This document shows positions 1-7,880 of a DNA stretch of 30,415 nucleotides, piece after piece (position 1 is the stretch's first letter; the number at the start of each line of letters is the position of its first letter). The notes beneath the pieces were generated by a model, which searched no databases, was not told the origin of the DNA, and was given only the letters and a program-made list of their open reading frames with translations. A program made the position numbers and the translations under genes. This DNA comes from JBELHO01 sp042091375. GTDB lineage: Bacteria > Pseudomonadota > Gammaproteobacteria > Enterobacterales > Alteromonadaceae. Location of the stretch: positions 1 to 30,415 of the forward strand of contig JBELHO010000040.1 in NCBI GenBank assembly GCA_042091375.1, in the 5' to 3' direction.

Positions 1-120
1 TATTCATTGGGGGCACTAAGCAAACATTTTGATATTGATTTAAAACACCACCAAAGAGCACTAGACGACGCTGATGCAGCCGCAAAGCTGTTGATCATGA
101 GCCAAAGATCGTCTACTTAA
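1..120 (+). CDS. 3' end of a DnaQ/DEDDh-family 3'-5' exonuclease (partial)
   Basis: The window opens inside a reading frame that runs from base 1 to a TAA at 118-120 and gives the last 39 residues of a protein. The peptide contains H-Q-R-A-L-D-D-A-D followed by an alanine-rich helix. This matches the ExoIII epsilon motif (H-x4-D) near the C-terminus of DEDDh exonucleases such as the DNA polymerase III epsilon subunit, RNase T and related proofreading or repair nucleases. The histidine (17th visible residue) would be the general base and the aspartate (22nd) a metal ligand. The N-terminal DxE motif and the rest of the domain lie outside the window, so the subfamily cannot be decided. The short AT-only hairpin just downstream is too weak to call a terminator. 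Confidence 0.7.
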   Translation, partial: YSLGALSKHFDIDLKHHQRALDDADAAAKLLIMSQRSST

Positions 121-445
121 ATAAAGTGAAATTATTGGTAATTTTTACTGGCAGCTTGGTTTGTACCGTAAAGTGCTGATGGGCTAGTTTCTCCTAGTTG
201 GTTTATTTTCGCCAAATGGCTCTGATTGATATGAATAATAATTGACTTGTCACAGTTTGATATGGTTTTAATAGTATTGAAAATAATACAAAAAACGTGC
301 AGACTCAACTGCGACATTACTCAGTGACACAACTGAAAAACAAAGGTGGTTGGCACAGCTACAGGAGTTTTTAGTGAGGATCAAAGAGTGATTTTTTGTC
401 ACTTTATTCACCTGAATAAGGTATGTTGGCTATGAAGGTATCATC
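121..445. other. Intergenic region, no gene seen
   Basis: This 325-base gap lies between the exonuclease fragment and the acylase gene. It holds only short open frames without ribosome binding sites. I see no strong promoter or terminator. A TTGTCA near 396 could be a -35 element for the acylase gene, but no good -10 follows at the right distance. Confidence 0.5.
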
Positions 446-2854
446 ATGAAATTTTTTAAGATTTTCGCTGTTGTGATCATTAGCAGTATTTTGCTGATCG
501 GCCTCGCTATCGGCTTTACTTGGCTGCAAGCATCAACTGCACTGCCTGATCACGACGGGCAACTGCAGACTTCTCATGTGTCGGCAGATCTCGAACTGAT
601 CCGCGATCAACACGGTGTGGTGCACATTGAAGCTGATAATCAACAGGATGCCTATTTTGCCCTTGGTGTTGCGCATGCCCAAGACAGGTTGTGGCAAATG
701 CATTTGGCGCGTATGCAAGTTGCCGGCAGATTGGCAGAAATATATGGTGAATTGGCACTTAACAGCGATATCCGCATGCGTACCATGGCATATGCACAGC
801 AATTTGACGCTGATTATGCGGCATTAAATAGCAATGAAAAACAGCTATTACAGTCATATGTGCATGGGGTGAATGCCTATCTCAACTCCGCAGATTTTGC
901 CTTGCCGCCTGAATTTACCTTAACATTTACTGAACCTGAACCTTGGCAGGTGAAACACAGTTTTTATGTGATGTATTCACTATGGCCAACTCTGGCGAGT
1001 AATGCTAATGCGGAGATCAGTTACGGGCGGTTAAAAAACACCTTGGGCGAAGCAGTTGCCAATACCTTAGCTAGACCTTTCCCCGACGGTGGTCATGTGG
1101 CGTTAACACGTCAAGACTTACTCGCCGAGTTGGGCACTGAGGTATTTAAACAGCCATTAACAGCAAGCAATAAAGTTGTGCCTTCGTTGTCACCTGGTAA
1201 AGGCCATTCCAACAATTGGGTGGTTGCCGGCGATAAAACCCAATCAGGTGCCGCCATGTTGGCTAATGATCCACATTTGGGCTTAACTACCCCAGGGATC
1301 TGGTATTTGGCGCGATTGAGTTATGCTGATCAAACCATCAGAGGGGTAACTATTCCTGGACTTCCCGCTGTGACCATTGGTCGCAACAACCATGTCAGTT
1401 GGGGATTTACTACCATGGCAGCTGATCACGAAGATGTTTATATTGAAACCCTAAACAAAGACAACCCTGAGCAGTATCTTACTCCAGACGGTTGGCAATC
1501 TTTTCAGAGTCGAGAAGAGGTGTTCAAAGTCAGGTTTGCTGATGATGTGACTCGTATCATAAAATCTTCAAGACATGGACCTGTGCTGTCATCAGACTTA
1601 CTGCCCGATGGTGCTGTTCAAGATGGCACTGTGTTGGCTATTAGCTCTACTTTCCATCAAAAAACAGACCGCTCATTTACTTTTGCACAACGCATCAATA
1701 GCGCCAAAAACCTAAATGATGTGCAAGCCGCTGCGGCCTTTTGGTCTTTTCCGCCACATAATTTAGTGGCCGCAGAAAGCGACGGTGGCATTGGCTATTT
1801 TATGGTGGGTGACATCCCAATACGCCACCAAAACCATCAATCCAACGGCGCTTTTCCAGTTGATGGCTCGGTTATGGATAACGATTGGTTAGGCTTAGTG
1901 CCTTTCGAACAGCGGCCTAGAGTACGCAACCCTGTCGATGGGCAAATTATCACTGCCAACGGTAAGATCACCCCAGATGATTACCGGCATACTATTACCT
2001 CAAATTGGCCAGATCCGGGCAGAGCCCAACGCATCGAAGATCAAATGGCGCAGGTTGCAAAACACGACCTAGCTAGTTTTAAGCAAATGCAACTTGACTT
2101 AGGATCGGCGAAAACTCCTTCATTGTTAGCCATTTTACGACAGACACAACCCAGTCGTGCAATTGATAAACGCGCTATGGCATTGATCAATGCTTGGGAC
2201 GGTGTATACAGTGAAAATGCACCTCAGCCAGCAATTTATGCGGCTTGGACTATGGCGCTTGCCGATCGCATATACGAAGATGAGTTAGGTGAGTTGTTTA
2301 CTGTGTATCGCGGCAGACGGCATCAACTTATTCGCGATGCGTTTGCCGGTGAAGTTGCAGATTGGTGTGACGACAAACGCACTGAGGTGGTTGAAAATTG
2401 CAGCGATTGGTTGCTACCTAGCTTGGCCACTGCGATGGACGGATTAAGCGAAGAATATGGTGACGATATTGAAAATTGGCAGTGGCGAGAGATGTTGATC
2501 ATTCGTCATACCCATCTTGGCCTTGGCAGTTTTCCTATTATTGGCGATATATTATCACGTGATGTCAGTAAAGCCGGCGGGCCTTCTTCACCCGATGTGA
2601 CTTATTGGAATGCAAGAGCGCTGCCGCGCATTCAAGGCGTTAATCACGCCGCAAGTTTACGAGTGATCCATGATATGGCTGATCAGGGTGCGTCGCGTTA
2701 TAGTATTTCGTCAGGACAGGTGGGTCATTTTAATTCTGTACACTATGATGACTTACAAAAAATTTGGGCTGAGGGTGAATATATTGAGATCGCTTTGGAC
2801 AATGCGCAAGTGGATAAACAACACGTTTTTAAAATTATTTACCCAAAGCCCTAA
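446..2854 (+). CDS. Penicillin acylase family Ntn hydrolase, membrane-anchored or exported
   Basis: The 802-residue product has the length and layout of penicillin acylase family precursors, which are cut by themselves into alpha and beta chains and hydrolyse amide bonds of acylated substrates. Residues 6-28 form a hydrophobic signal or anchor segment, so it acts in the periplasm. The family motif G-H-S-N-N-W-V-V places the catalytic N-terminal serine of the beta chain at Ser255. It is followed by the usual N-D-P-H-L and G-R-N-N-H-x-x-W-G-F-T segments, and an I-T-A-N-G-K segment supplies the likely oxyanion asparagine. The alpha chain would be residues about 30-250. Possible substrates are beta-lactams, acyl-homoserine lactones or N-acyl amino acids; sequence alone does not decide. 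The ATG at 446 is preceded by GAAGG. The gene stands alone, and the next gene converges on it. Confidence 0.88.
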   Translation: MKFFKIFAVVIISSILLIGLAIGFTWLQASTALPDHDGQLQTSHVSADLELIRDQHGVVHIEADNQQDAYFALGVAHAQDRLWQMHLARMQVAGRLAEIYGELALNSDIRMRTMAYAQQFDADYAALNSNEKQLLQSYVHGVNAYLNSADFALPPEFTLTFTEPEPWQVKHSFYVMYSLWPTLASNANAEISYGRLKNTLGEAVANTLARPFPDGGHVALTRQDLLAELGTEVFKQPLTASNKVVPSLSPGKGHSNNWVVAGDKTQSGAAMLANDPHLGLTTPGIWYLARLSYADQTIRGVTIPGLPAVTIGRNNHVSWGFTTMAADHEDVYIETLNKDNPEQYLTPDGWQSFQSREEVFKVRFADDVTRIIKSSRHGPVLSSDLLPDGAVQDGTVLAISSTFHQKTDRSFTFAQRINSAKNLNDVQAAAAFWSFPPHNLVAAESDGGIGYFMVGDIPIRHQNHQSNGAFPVDGSVMDNDWLGLVPFEQRPRVRNPVDGQIITANGKITPDDYRHTITSNWPDPGRAQRIEDQMAQVAKHDLASFKQMQLDLGSAKTPSLLAILRQTQPSRAIDKRAMALINAWDGVYSENAPQPAIYAAWTMALADRIYEDELGELFTVYRGRRHQLIRDAFAGEVADWCDDKRTEVVENCSDWLLPSLATAMDGLSEEYGDDIENWQWREMLIIRHTHLGLGSFPIIGDILSRDVSKAGGPSSPDVTYWNARALPRIQGVNHAASLRVIHDMADQGASRYSISSGQVGHFNSVHYDDLQKIWAEGEYIEIALDNAQVDKQHVFKIIYPKP

Positions 2855-2872
2855 GTCAAAAATGATCAAGCT

Positions 2873-2947
2873 ATCTATGGCCAAGGTATCTATTGCTGGG
2901 GTATCTGTGGCTGTGTTATAAATGGCTAAGTTATAAATGACTGAGAT
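2873..2947. repeat. Degenerate 15-bp tandem repeat, five units
   Basis: Directly after the acylase gene, five consecutive 15-base units start at 2873, 2888, 2903, 2918 and 2933. The first three begin ATCTRT and the last two ATAAAT; most share a TGGC/TGCT core and end in GGT or GTT. A weaker copy may precede them at about 2858. The period is a multiple of three. Read on the minus strand it gives pentapeptides such as N-L-A-I-Y and T-L-A-I-D, but no convincing gene start or ribosome binding site goes with that frame. Confidence 0.65.
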
Positions 2948-3003
2948 TGAGTCAATTGGGTTGCCGCCAGTATTGCTTTGTAACACCTAGTTGACTTGAA
3001 TTA

Positions 3004-3024
3004 GGCTCAGGGAATTACTGAGCC
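3004..3024. terminator. Possible stem-loop between convergent genes
   Basis: GGCTCAG and CTGAGCC form a perfect 7-bp stem around a 7-base loop in the gap between the converging acylase and transporter genes. It lacks a clean T-run, with only AT-rich sequence following, so a terminator role is a guess from its position. Confidence 0.4.
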
Positions 3025-3066
3025 ATAAAAATTGTCTGTTTAACAAAAAAACAATGTCCAAACGGG

Positions 3067-4071
3067 TTATTTATTCAATATGCTGATCATAGGTGAACCA
3101 GCAGACTTATTAGCTGTCTTGGTTTTGAAGCGCTTCAATAAAATCACTTTTAAAGCGATCAAATGAGGAAATTCAATCAGCATGCCAATGGTAATGGTGA
3201 CATAAATCAACGGTTGATTAGGTAATACCACCATAGCTAAACCCAACATTAACGGGGCATTTCTGGCACCCGTGGTAAAGGTCAATAAACACTGCTCGGG
3301 ATATTCCAGTTTTGCTAGTTTTGCCGCACCTTCTGCTAACGCATAAGTGATCATAAAGAATACAAAAATGGCCAGTAATAACCATGGTACAACCGCTAAA
3401 TGAGCGACTAAATAATTGATATTAGCTGCAAATATTTGTCCGACTAATAGCATTAACGCCGCTGGGATCAGCACTTTGCAGATCTGCAGTAACGGGGTAA
3501 TAAATCGCTGTAGCACAAAGCGCAATATTAACGCGGCTAATAGCGGTTGTAAAAACCACTCCAGTAATACATACAAATCAATTCTGTATGCGATCACAGT
3601 GTCAAAAACTAAAAGATAGATGGGAAATAGCACCAGTTGGGTGACCATATTGATAGGTAACAAGGCAGCCCCTAATTCAACATTGCCTTTAGCTAAGCGG
3701 GTAAACCCCAGATACCAATCGGTGCAAGGTGCCATAAAGTAAATAACTAAACCGGTATAAAAAAGTGCTTGATCGGCTAAAAACAATGAGGCGATACAAA
3801 AGCCAATCACAGGTATGATCAAAAAGTTTAATAGCCAAGCTAAACCAATAAAGCGCACATTGGTTACCCCTTTGAATACCCCTTTGAGGGGGACTTCAAA
3901 CAGCAGTAAAAAAACCAGTAGCAAAATCGTCGGATCAATAAACATACTGGCAGTTTGCCCAGCAGTAGGCGAATGTATACCTAATAATGAACCGCATATA
4001 ATAGCTAACAGCAATAAGCTGGTCGAATGACTAAACAAACTGATTGTTTTAGATAAGTACTTATTAATCAT
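3067..4071 (-). CDS. ACR3/BASS-superfamily transporter, possibly arsenite or organic anion efflux
   Basis: The 334-residue product is almost entirely hydrophobic, with about ten predicted membrane segments, as in the bile acid:sodium symporter (BASS) superfamily. The segment A-P-C-T-D-W (Cys116), followed by G-N-V-E-L-G-A-A-L, resembles the fourth helix of ACR3 arsenite permeases with its conserved cysteine. A late M-L-I-E-F-P-H-L resembles the ACR3 E-V-P motif. It therefore belongs to the ACR3-like side of the superfamily, but arsenite as substrate is not proven: no arsR, arsC or arsH lies nearby. It starts 24 bases after the flavoprotein gene and should be cotranscribed from the promoter carrying the Zur-like and Fur-like sites. 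The ATG at 4071 has a modest GAGA upstream. A metal-chelator or organic-anion exporter is an equally fair reading of the context. Confidence 0.8.
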   Translation of the reverse strand: MINKYLSKTISLFSHSTSLLLLAIICGSLLGIHSPTAGQTASMFIDPTILLLVFLLLFEVPLKGVFKGVTNVRFIGLAWLLNFLIIPVIGFCIASLFLADQALFYTGLVIYFMAPCTDWYLGFTRLAKGNVELGAALLPINMVTQLVLFPIYLLVFDTVIAYRIDLYVLLEWFLQPLLAALILRFVLQRFITPLLQICKVLIPAALMLLVGQIFAANINYLVAHLAVVPWLLLAIFVFFMITYALAEGAAKLAKLEYPEQCLLTFTTGARNAPLMLGLAMVVLPNQPLIYVTITIGMLIEFPHLIALKVILLKRFKTKTANKSAGSPMISILNK

Positions 4072-4095
4072 AAATATTTCTCACATATACAGTGA

Positions 4096-5223
4096 CTAAC
4101 AGAAACACTGCTGTGCTTCACAGCAGGTAAAATCACTGAGTAACATGCCCGCCTGTTGATAATGACTTAAAATCGATGTGTCCAATTCCAACTCGGCAGC
4201 GATAATGCTACAGGGGGTAGTAAATCGGCCGCGGAATTTATAAATAAAACACAGTAAAATACTGCCGTGCACTAATCTAGGCCCCGATAAAAACAGATTG
4301 CGATAGCGAGTCGATTCATCAAATTTATTGACTATGGGATAGCCATCTTCGGCACGCGCAAATAGCTCGTTAACTGGGCCAAGGTGAGTATCGAAGCCGG
4401 TGCAATTAATGGGTTTACCCTCACTGACCAAGGTATCACCAGTAGTTGATATCAGCTGATATTCTTGCTCGCTGCCATTGATATTTACTTCTAATACTTT
4501 AAAGTCTTGCACCAGTTCAACTAAGTCCATATTGGCCATGGAAGCTAGTCGCTCTGCGGTATAAGGGCTTAGTACGCGACTTGGATCATAACTGTCTGGC
4601 TGATCTTTTCCAGAATCGATTAAGGTGACCCGCTTGCCGCGAGTGGCGAGGTTATAAGCGGCATCGACACCACTCTCATAGCAGCCAATCACTGCGTAAT
4701 GTTGTTCTTTGCAGTTATCCCATGAATCAATTTGACTGTTGTGTAAGCACAGTTCACTGCCTGTAAAACTGTTGAACCTAGGTGCGGAAAATTCTCCACC
4801 AGCCCAAATCAGGTACTGGCTATGAATAGTTTCTCCGGCATCAGTCCTGAGAATGAAACTCTCTTGACTGTGGGGCTCTACATTGACAATTTTGGTATTT
4901 TCTTGCACTGAGACGTCGTAATGTTTCGCCACACTTCTGAGATATTGCGCATATTCTGCGCCACTAAGGTGCTCTTTACCTGTGCTAAACGCCGGCGAGG
5001 TATCAGGGGTAATGGCATTGAGATCAGTTTGATGATAGCCGTTACTGGGAAAGGATGGGGTGATCATCCGCATTTCTTTTGGCCAGGATTGAAAGGTACT
5101 GCCAATGGTTTTAGCATCAACAATCAGCATATCTTCGGCTTTGATACCCATTTGTTTGAGTAACACCGCACAGCCCAGTCCAGCAGGGCCTGCTCCAACG
5201 ATAACCACACTCGTTTGTTTCAC
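4096..5223 (-). CDS. FAD/NAD(P)-dependent oxidoreductase with cysteine-rich C-terminus
   Basis: This 375-residue flavoprotein has an N-terminal FAD-binding Rossmann motif G-A-G-P-A-G (residues 10-15). A second dinucleotide-binding motif, G-C-Y-E-S-G (180-185), would bind NAD(P)H. The segment W-A-G-G-E-F (140-145) lies between them, as in flavin monooxygenases and related two-dinucleotide oxidoreductases. The last nine residues hold four cysteines (367, 368, 373, 375) in a C-C-x4-C-x-C arrangement that could bind a metal or form a redox pair. The start is GTG at 5223; an ATG just upstream is out of frame and hits a stop at once. It is the first gene of an operon with the ACR3/BASS transporter, and its promoter carries a Zur-like palindrome and a Fur box. 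An ArsO-like role is possible, but the substrate is unknown. Confidence 0.8.
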   Translation of the reverse strand: MKQTSVVIVGAGPAGLGCAVLLKQMGIKAEDMLIVDAKTIGSTFQSWPKEMRMITPSFPSNGYHQTDLNAITPDTSPAFSTGKEHLSGAEYAQYLRSVAKHYDVSVQENTKIVNVEPHSQESFILRTDAGETIHSQYLIWAGGEFSAPRFNSFTGSELCLHNSQIDSWDNCKEQHYAVIGCYESGVDAAYNLATRGKRVTLIDSGKDQPDSYDPSRVLSPYTAERLASMANMDLVELVQDFKVLEVNINGSEQEYQLISTTGDTLVSEGKPINCTGFDTHLGPVNELFARAEDGYPIVNKFDESTRYRNLFLSGPRLVHGSILLCFIYKFRGRFTTPCSIIAAELELDTSILSHYQQAGMLLSDFTCCEAQQCFC

Positions 5224-5251
5224 TTACACATCTCAACTCTACATTAAAAAT

Positions 5252-5269
5252 GTTATGTTATAACATAAC
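5252..5269 (-). promoter_or_regulatory. Perfect 18-bp palindrome resembling a Zur box
   Basis: GTTATGTTATAACATAAC is its own reverse complement over all 18 bases. Its ATGTTATAACAT core resembles the inverted repeat bound by the zinc repressor Zur in Proteobacteria; the E. coli form has ATGTTATA and TATAACAT arms. It sits 29 bases upstream of the GTG start and includes a TATAAC that could serve as the -10, so a bound repressor would block transcription. That Zur is the regulator is inferred from the sequence alone. Confidence 0.65.
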
Positions 5270-5278
5270 GCCTTGTAG

Positions 5279-5298
5279 GTAAATGATAATCATTATCA
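5279..5298 (-). promoter_or_regulatory. Fur box, perfect 7-1-7 inverted repeat
   Basis: TGATAAT-C-ATTATCA (5284-5298) is a perfect 7-1-7 repeat. The 19 bases 5279-5297 match 17 of 19 positions of the classical Fur consensus GATAATGATAATCATTATC. It lies 9 bases beyond the Zur-like palindrome, over or just upstream of the likely -35 region of the flavoprotein-transporter operon. The gene on the other side points the opposite way and ends here, so this operon is the only evident target. Confidence 0.75.
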
Positions 5299-5530
5299 AG
5301 AAAGTGTGTTGCTTTTTTGTGTTTAACAGCAAAAATAGCCGCAGCCTAGCTGAGTCAATTATAAATACAGGTAAATACCACTCATTACCCTAAGCGGTAG
5401 CATCTAGCAGATTGGCTTTTAGGCTAGCTAAGTTTGTCGATTGTCGCGTTGACAATACAGCTCAAAATAACTATTGAATTATTGGCAATGATTAGTGTGC
5501 GCTAATCAATACAGTGCTTGTCAGTCGATA

Positions 5531-5565
5531 AAAAAACACAGGATAATCTGCTTATCCTGTGTTTT
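5531..5565 (-). terminator. Rho-independent terminator of the CocE-type hydrolase gene
   Basis: A 14-bp perfect stem (5533-5546 with 5552-5565) encloses a 5-base loop. Read on the minus strand it is followed by a run of T. It lies about 40 bases past the stop codon of the minus-strand hydrolase gene. A-tracts and T-tracts on both sides would let it work in both directions. Confidence 0.85.
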
Positions 5566-5604
5566 GTATAGGTCATTTTGCATGTGTCGGTGCGGTTAAC
5601 TGGT

Positions 5605-7494
5605 TTAGTTTTTTAACACCTTAAAAGTCACTTTACTTTGCTGTTTATCATTGTGATAAATGCGGTGGTCGGCTTTAACAAAGTCACTTACTTTTGCCTC
5701 AAATATGTTATCTAGGTATTTTTGAGGGTTTCTGTCTAAGAAAGGAAACATTGAGCTTTGCACCTGAAACTGAATTTTATGGCCGCGTTTAAAGGTGTGT
5801 AACACATCGTATAACTCAAAATTAACTGGGGTAGCTTGATTTGCGATAAACGGCTTTGGCTCCGACATAGATTGGCGAAAACGACCGCGAATCGATCCCC
5901 AGCGCACTAATTCATGGCGATTGCCACGTTTAGTGTCAAAACTGTCTTTGTTGAGGTCTTTCTTGGGGAATACATCGACTAGCTTGACGATAATATCTGC
6001 TGCGGTTTGCGAAGTAGAGAACTGTAAAGCCAGTTGTAAATCACCAGCGATAGTAAGATCTTCAGTCAGTACTTCAGACTCAAAAGTCAGCACATCTGGG
6101 CGCCTTGCGGTAAATCGCTGATCTTCCGCCATGTAATCGCGATCCCAACCGCGACCTATTTTCTTTGAATGGGGTACAGGTTTGTTTGGATCGCTAATAA
6201 ACTCCGAGAAAGCACCTTGCTCATTGACTTTTTGTTCAGTCGGTTGTTGTTGGCTCAATTTTTGGTTAGCGGCAAAGTACAAGGTAGTAGCTTCAGTGTC
6301 TTTGGGCGGCCATTGTGCAAATCTACGCCAGCGATTAGCGCCAGTTTCAAATACTGTTGCGGTGGCAATATTGGCTTCACCGCCTTTGAGGTGCTTGTCA
6401 AAGAAGGGCAGTAATACCTGTTTTTGAAACCATGCACTGGTGTTGAAACCGAACTCAGCTTCGCCCATTGTGCTGCCTTTACCACTGTTCCATTGGCCGT
6501 GATACCAAGGGCCCATAACTAATTTGACGTGGGCTTTGTCATTGTTAGCAGACATGGTTTGATAAGTTTGCAATGGGCCGTATAAATCTTCGGTATCGTA
6601 CCAGCCACCTACTACCAATGTCGCAGGTTTGGTGTTAGTTAAATGTTGAAGTATATCGCGCTTTTGCCAAAACTCATCGTAATTGGGATGGGCTACTAAA
6701 TCGTTCCAAAACGGGCGTTTTCCTTCGAAGTATTTTTCATTGGCTTGGCTGAGTGGCCCCATATCAGCATAAAATTGATAGCCGTCAAACAATGGCATTT
6801 TAGTGCCCTCAGGCCAATAGTTGTGCTTGCCTTCGGGAAAGTTATCAAACACATCCATAAAAGCAAAAGCCATCGATAACACAAACGCGCCATTGCGATG
6901 AAAGTCATCAAAAAACCAGTCAGCAATGGGGGCTTGTGGTGAAATAGCCTTTAGCGCTGGATGACTATTAATGGATGCAACCGAGGTGTAATAACCCGGG
7001 TAAGATACTCCCCACATACCGGCTTTGCCATTGTTGTTGGTAATATTATTGACTAACCATTCGATGGTATCGTAGGTATCCGTAGCATCGTCAACGGCTT
7101 GCTTACCTCGTTGGTAAGCGTCTTGTGGCCGCATGTTGACATATTGTCCTTCTGAACGAAATTGACCGCGAACATCTTGTTGCACGAAAATATATCCGGC
7201 TTTCTCAAAAGCCTGATCAGGAGATAAACGCTTAGGGTATTTGTCAGCGCCATAAGGTCCGACAGCATAAGGCGTGCGTTTAATTAAGAAGGGATATTTT
7301 TTGCTGTTATCTAAGGGAATGTAGACAGCTGTGAATAAGGTCACACCGTCTCGCATCGGAATTTCATACTCAAATTTGCTGTAGTTGTCGCGAATGTATG
7401 CTGCGCGTTCATCGGTTTTTTTATCTGCAATTGCCAATGCATCTGTGGCGAAAAGAAATAAAGCACTAACCCATATAAAAACTAAACTCTTCAT
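5605..7494 (-). CDS. Secreted CocE/NonD-family serine hydrolase (X-Pro peptidase-like)
   Basis: The 629-residue product starts with a signal peptide (about residues 1-21, ending A-L-A). It then has the alpha/beta-hydrolase fold of the CocE/NonD family, which includes cocaine esterase, glutaryl-7-ACA acylase and X-Pro dipeptidyl peptidases. The likely triad is Ser164 in G-V-S-Y-P-G, Asp300 in G-G-W-Y-D, and His332 in G-P-W-Y-H-G. Further family marks are M-R-D-G-V-T-L near residue 47 and Q-D-V-R-G near 106. Residues from about 400 to the end fit the C-terminal jelly-roll domain. The length is normal. The ATG is preceded by AGGA at good distance. It is transcribed alone, divergently from the TonB-dependent receptor gene. 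The substrate may be an ester, an acyl amide or an X-Pro peptide. Confidence 0.88.
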   Translation of the reverse strand: MKSLVFIWVSALFLFATDALAIADKKTDERAAYIRDNYSKFEYEIPMRDGVTLFTAVYIPLDNSKKYPFLIKRTPYAVGPYGADKYPKRLSPDQAFEKAGYIFVQQDVRGQFRSEGQYVNMRPQDAYQRGKQAVDDATDTYDTIEWLVNNITNNNGKAGMWGVSYPGYYTSVASINSHPALKAISPQAPIADWFFDDFHRNGAFVLSMAFAFMDVFDNFPEGKHNYWPEGTKMPLFDGYQFYADMGPLSQANEKYFEGKRPFWNDLVAHPNYDEFWQKRDILQHLTNTKPATLVVGGWYDTEDLYGPLQTYQTMSANNDKAHVKLVMGPWYHGQWNSGKGSTMGEAEFGFNTSAWFQKQVLLPFFDKHLKGGEANIATATVFETGANRWRRFAQWPPKDTEATTLYFAANQKLSQQQPTEQKVNEQGAFSEFISDPNKPVPHSKKIGRGWDRDYMAEDQRFTARRPDVLTFESEVLTEDLTIAGDLQLALQFSTSQTAADIIVKLVDVFPKKDLNKDSFDTKRGNRHELVRWGSIRGRFRQSMSEPKPFIANQATPVNFELYDVLHTFKRGHKIQFQVQSSMFPFLDRNPQKYLDNIFEAKVSDFVKADHRIYHNDKQQSKVTFKVLKN

Positions 7495-7880
7495 CTTTTG
7501 TCCTGATTTATATCAATTTTATGGCTGCTAACATACAAGTAAATGCCATCGTTGTCGAGTTTTGCGCCAAGGTTCAGGTATACATACCGGTTGTATTTAA
7601 ACGAGTTATTTACTTTTGCAGTTCAGCAAAATATAAATGTTCACAGGTTGTTGAATGGGCTATTTTTTGGCAGATCAGATCCGCCACTTTTTGCACTCGC
7701 CGTTTGTAACCACTGATTTTATTGCGCTCAGAAAAACTTTTGAATACGTATGCATGCTATGTGCAAGTGTCGAGCATTTCCCTATAGTGAGTCGTTGCTT
7801 TTCGTTTGAGCTAATTACAATAAAAAAATTTCAACGGGTAATGAACAATCATACCTAGTGAAAATATAAGGGGAAACAAG
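7495..7880. other. Divergent promoter region between hydrolase and receptor genes
   Basis: This 386-base stretch separates the two divergent genes. It holds a LacI-type palindrome at 7741, a TATAGT at 7783-7788 that could be the receptor gene's -10, and a strong ribosome binding site (AAGGGG) before 7881. Open frames within it (for example 7521-7709 and 7655-7858) look random in composition, and I do not call them genes. Confidence 0.5.
7741..7754 (+). promoter_or_regulatory. LacI-family-type operator upstream of the glucan locus
   Basis: TGAATACGTATGCA pairs with its own reverse complement at 12 of 14 positions and has the central CG typical of LacI-family operators. It lies 127 bases before the receptor start and about 30 bases before the TATAGT at 7783. 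A maltose or maltodextrin-responsive LacI-type repressor is the natural guess, given the pullulanase downstream. No regulator gene is in the window. Confidence 0.5.

Larger units (their letters stand above)
5224..5604. other. Intergenic region holding the metal-responsive promoter and a terminator
   Basis: This 381-base gap contains the Zur-like and Fur-like sites next to the flavoprotein gene and the terminator of the CocE gene at its other end. The middle, about 5300-5530, shows no gene, RNA signature or repeat that I can support. Confidence 0.6.

Noticed and set aside
2753..2986. Minus-strand frame encoding pentapeptide-like units
   Set aside because: No start signal, overlaps the 3' end of the acylase gene, and the units do not follow the A(D/N)LXX pentapeptide consensus; kept only as a DNA repeat.
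3067..5223. Standard arsenic resistance operon
   Set aside because: Only the transporter resembles ACR3; arsR, arsC and arsH are absent and the promoter sites look like Zur and Fur boxes.
7560..7600. GGTATACATACC near-palindrome in the divergent region
   Set aside because: Short and AT-rich, far from either start codon, and without a second copy; not enough to call a site.
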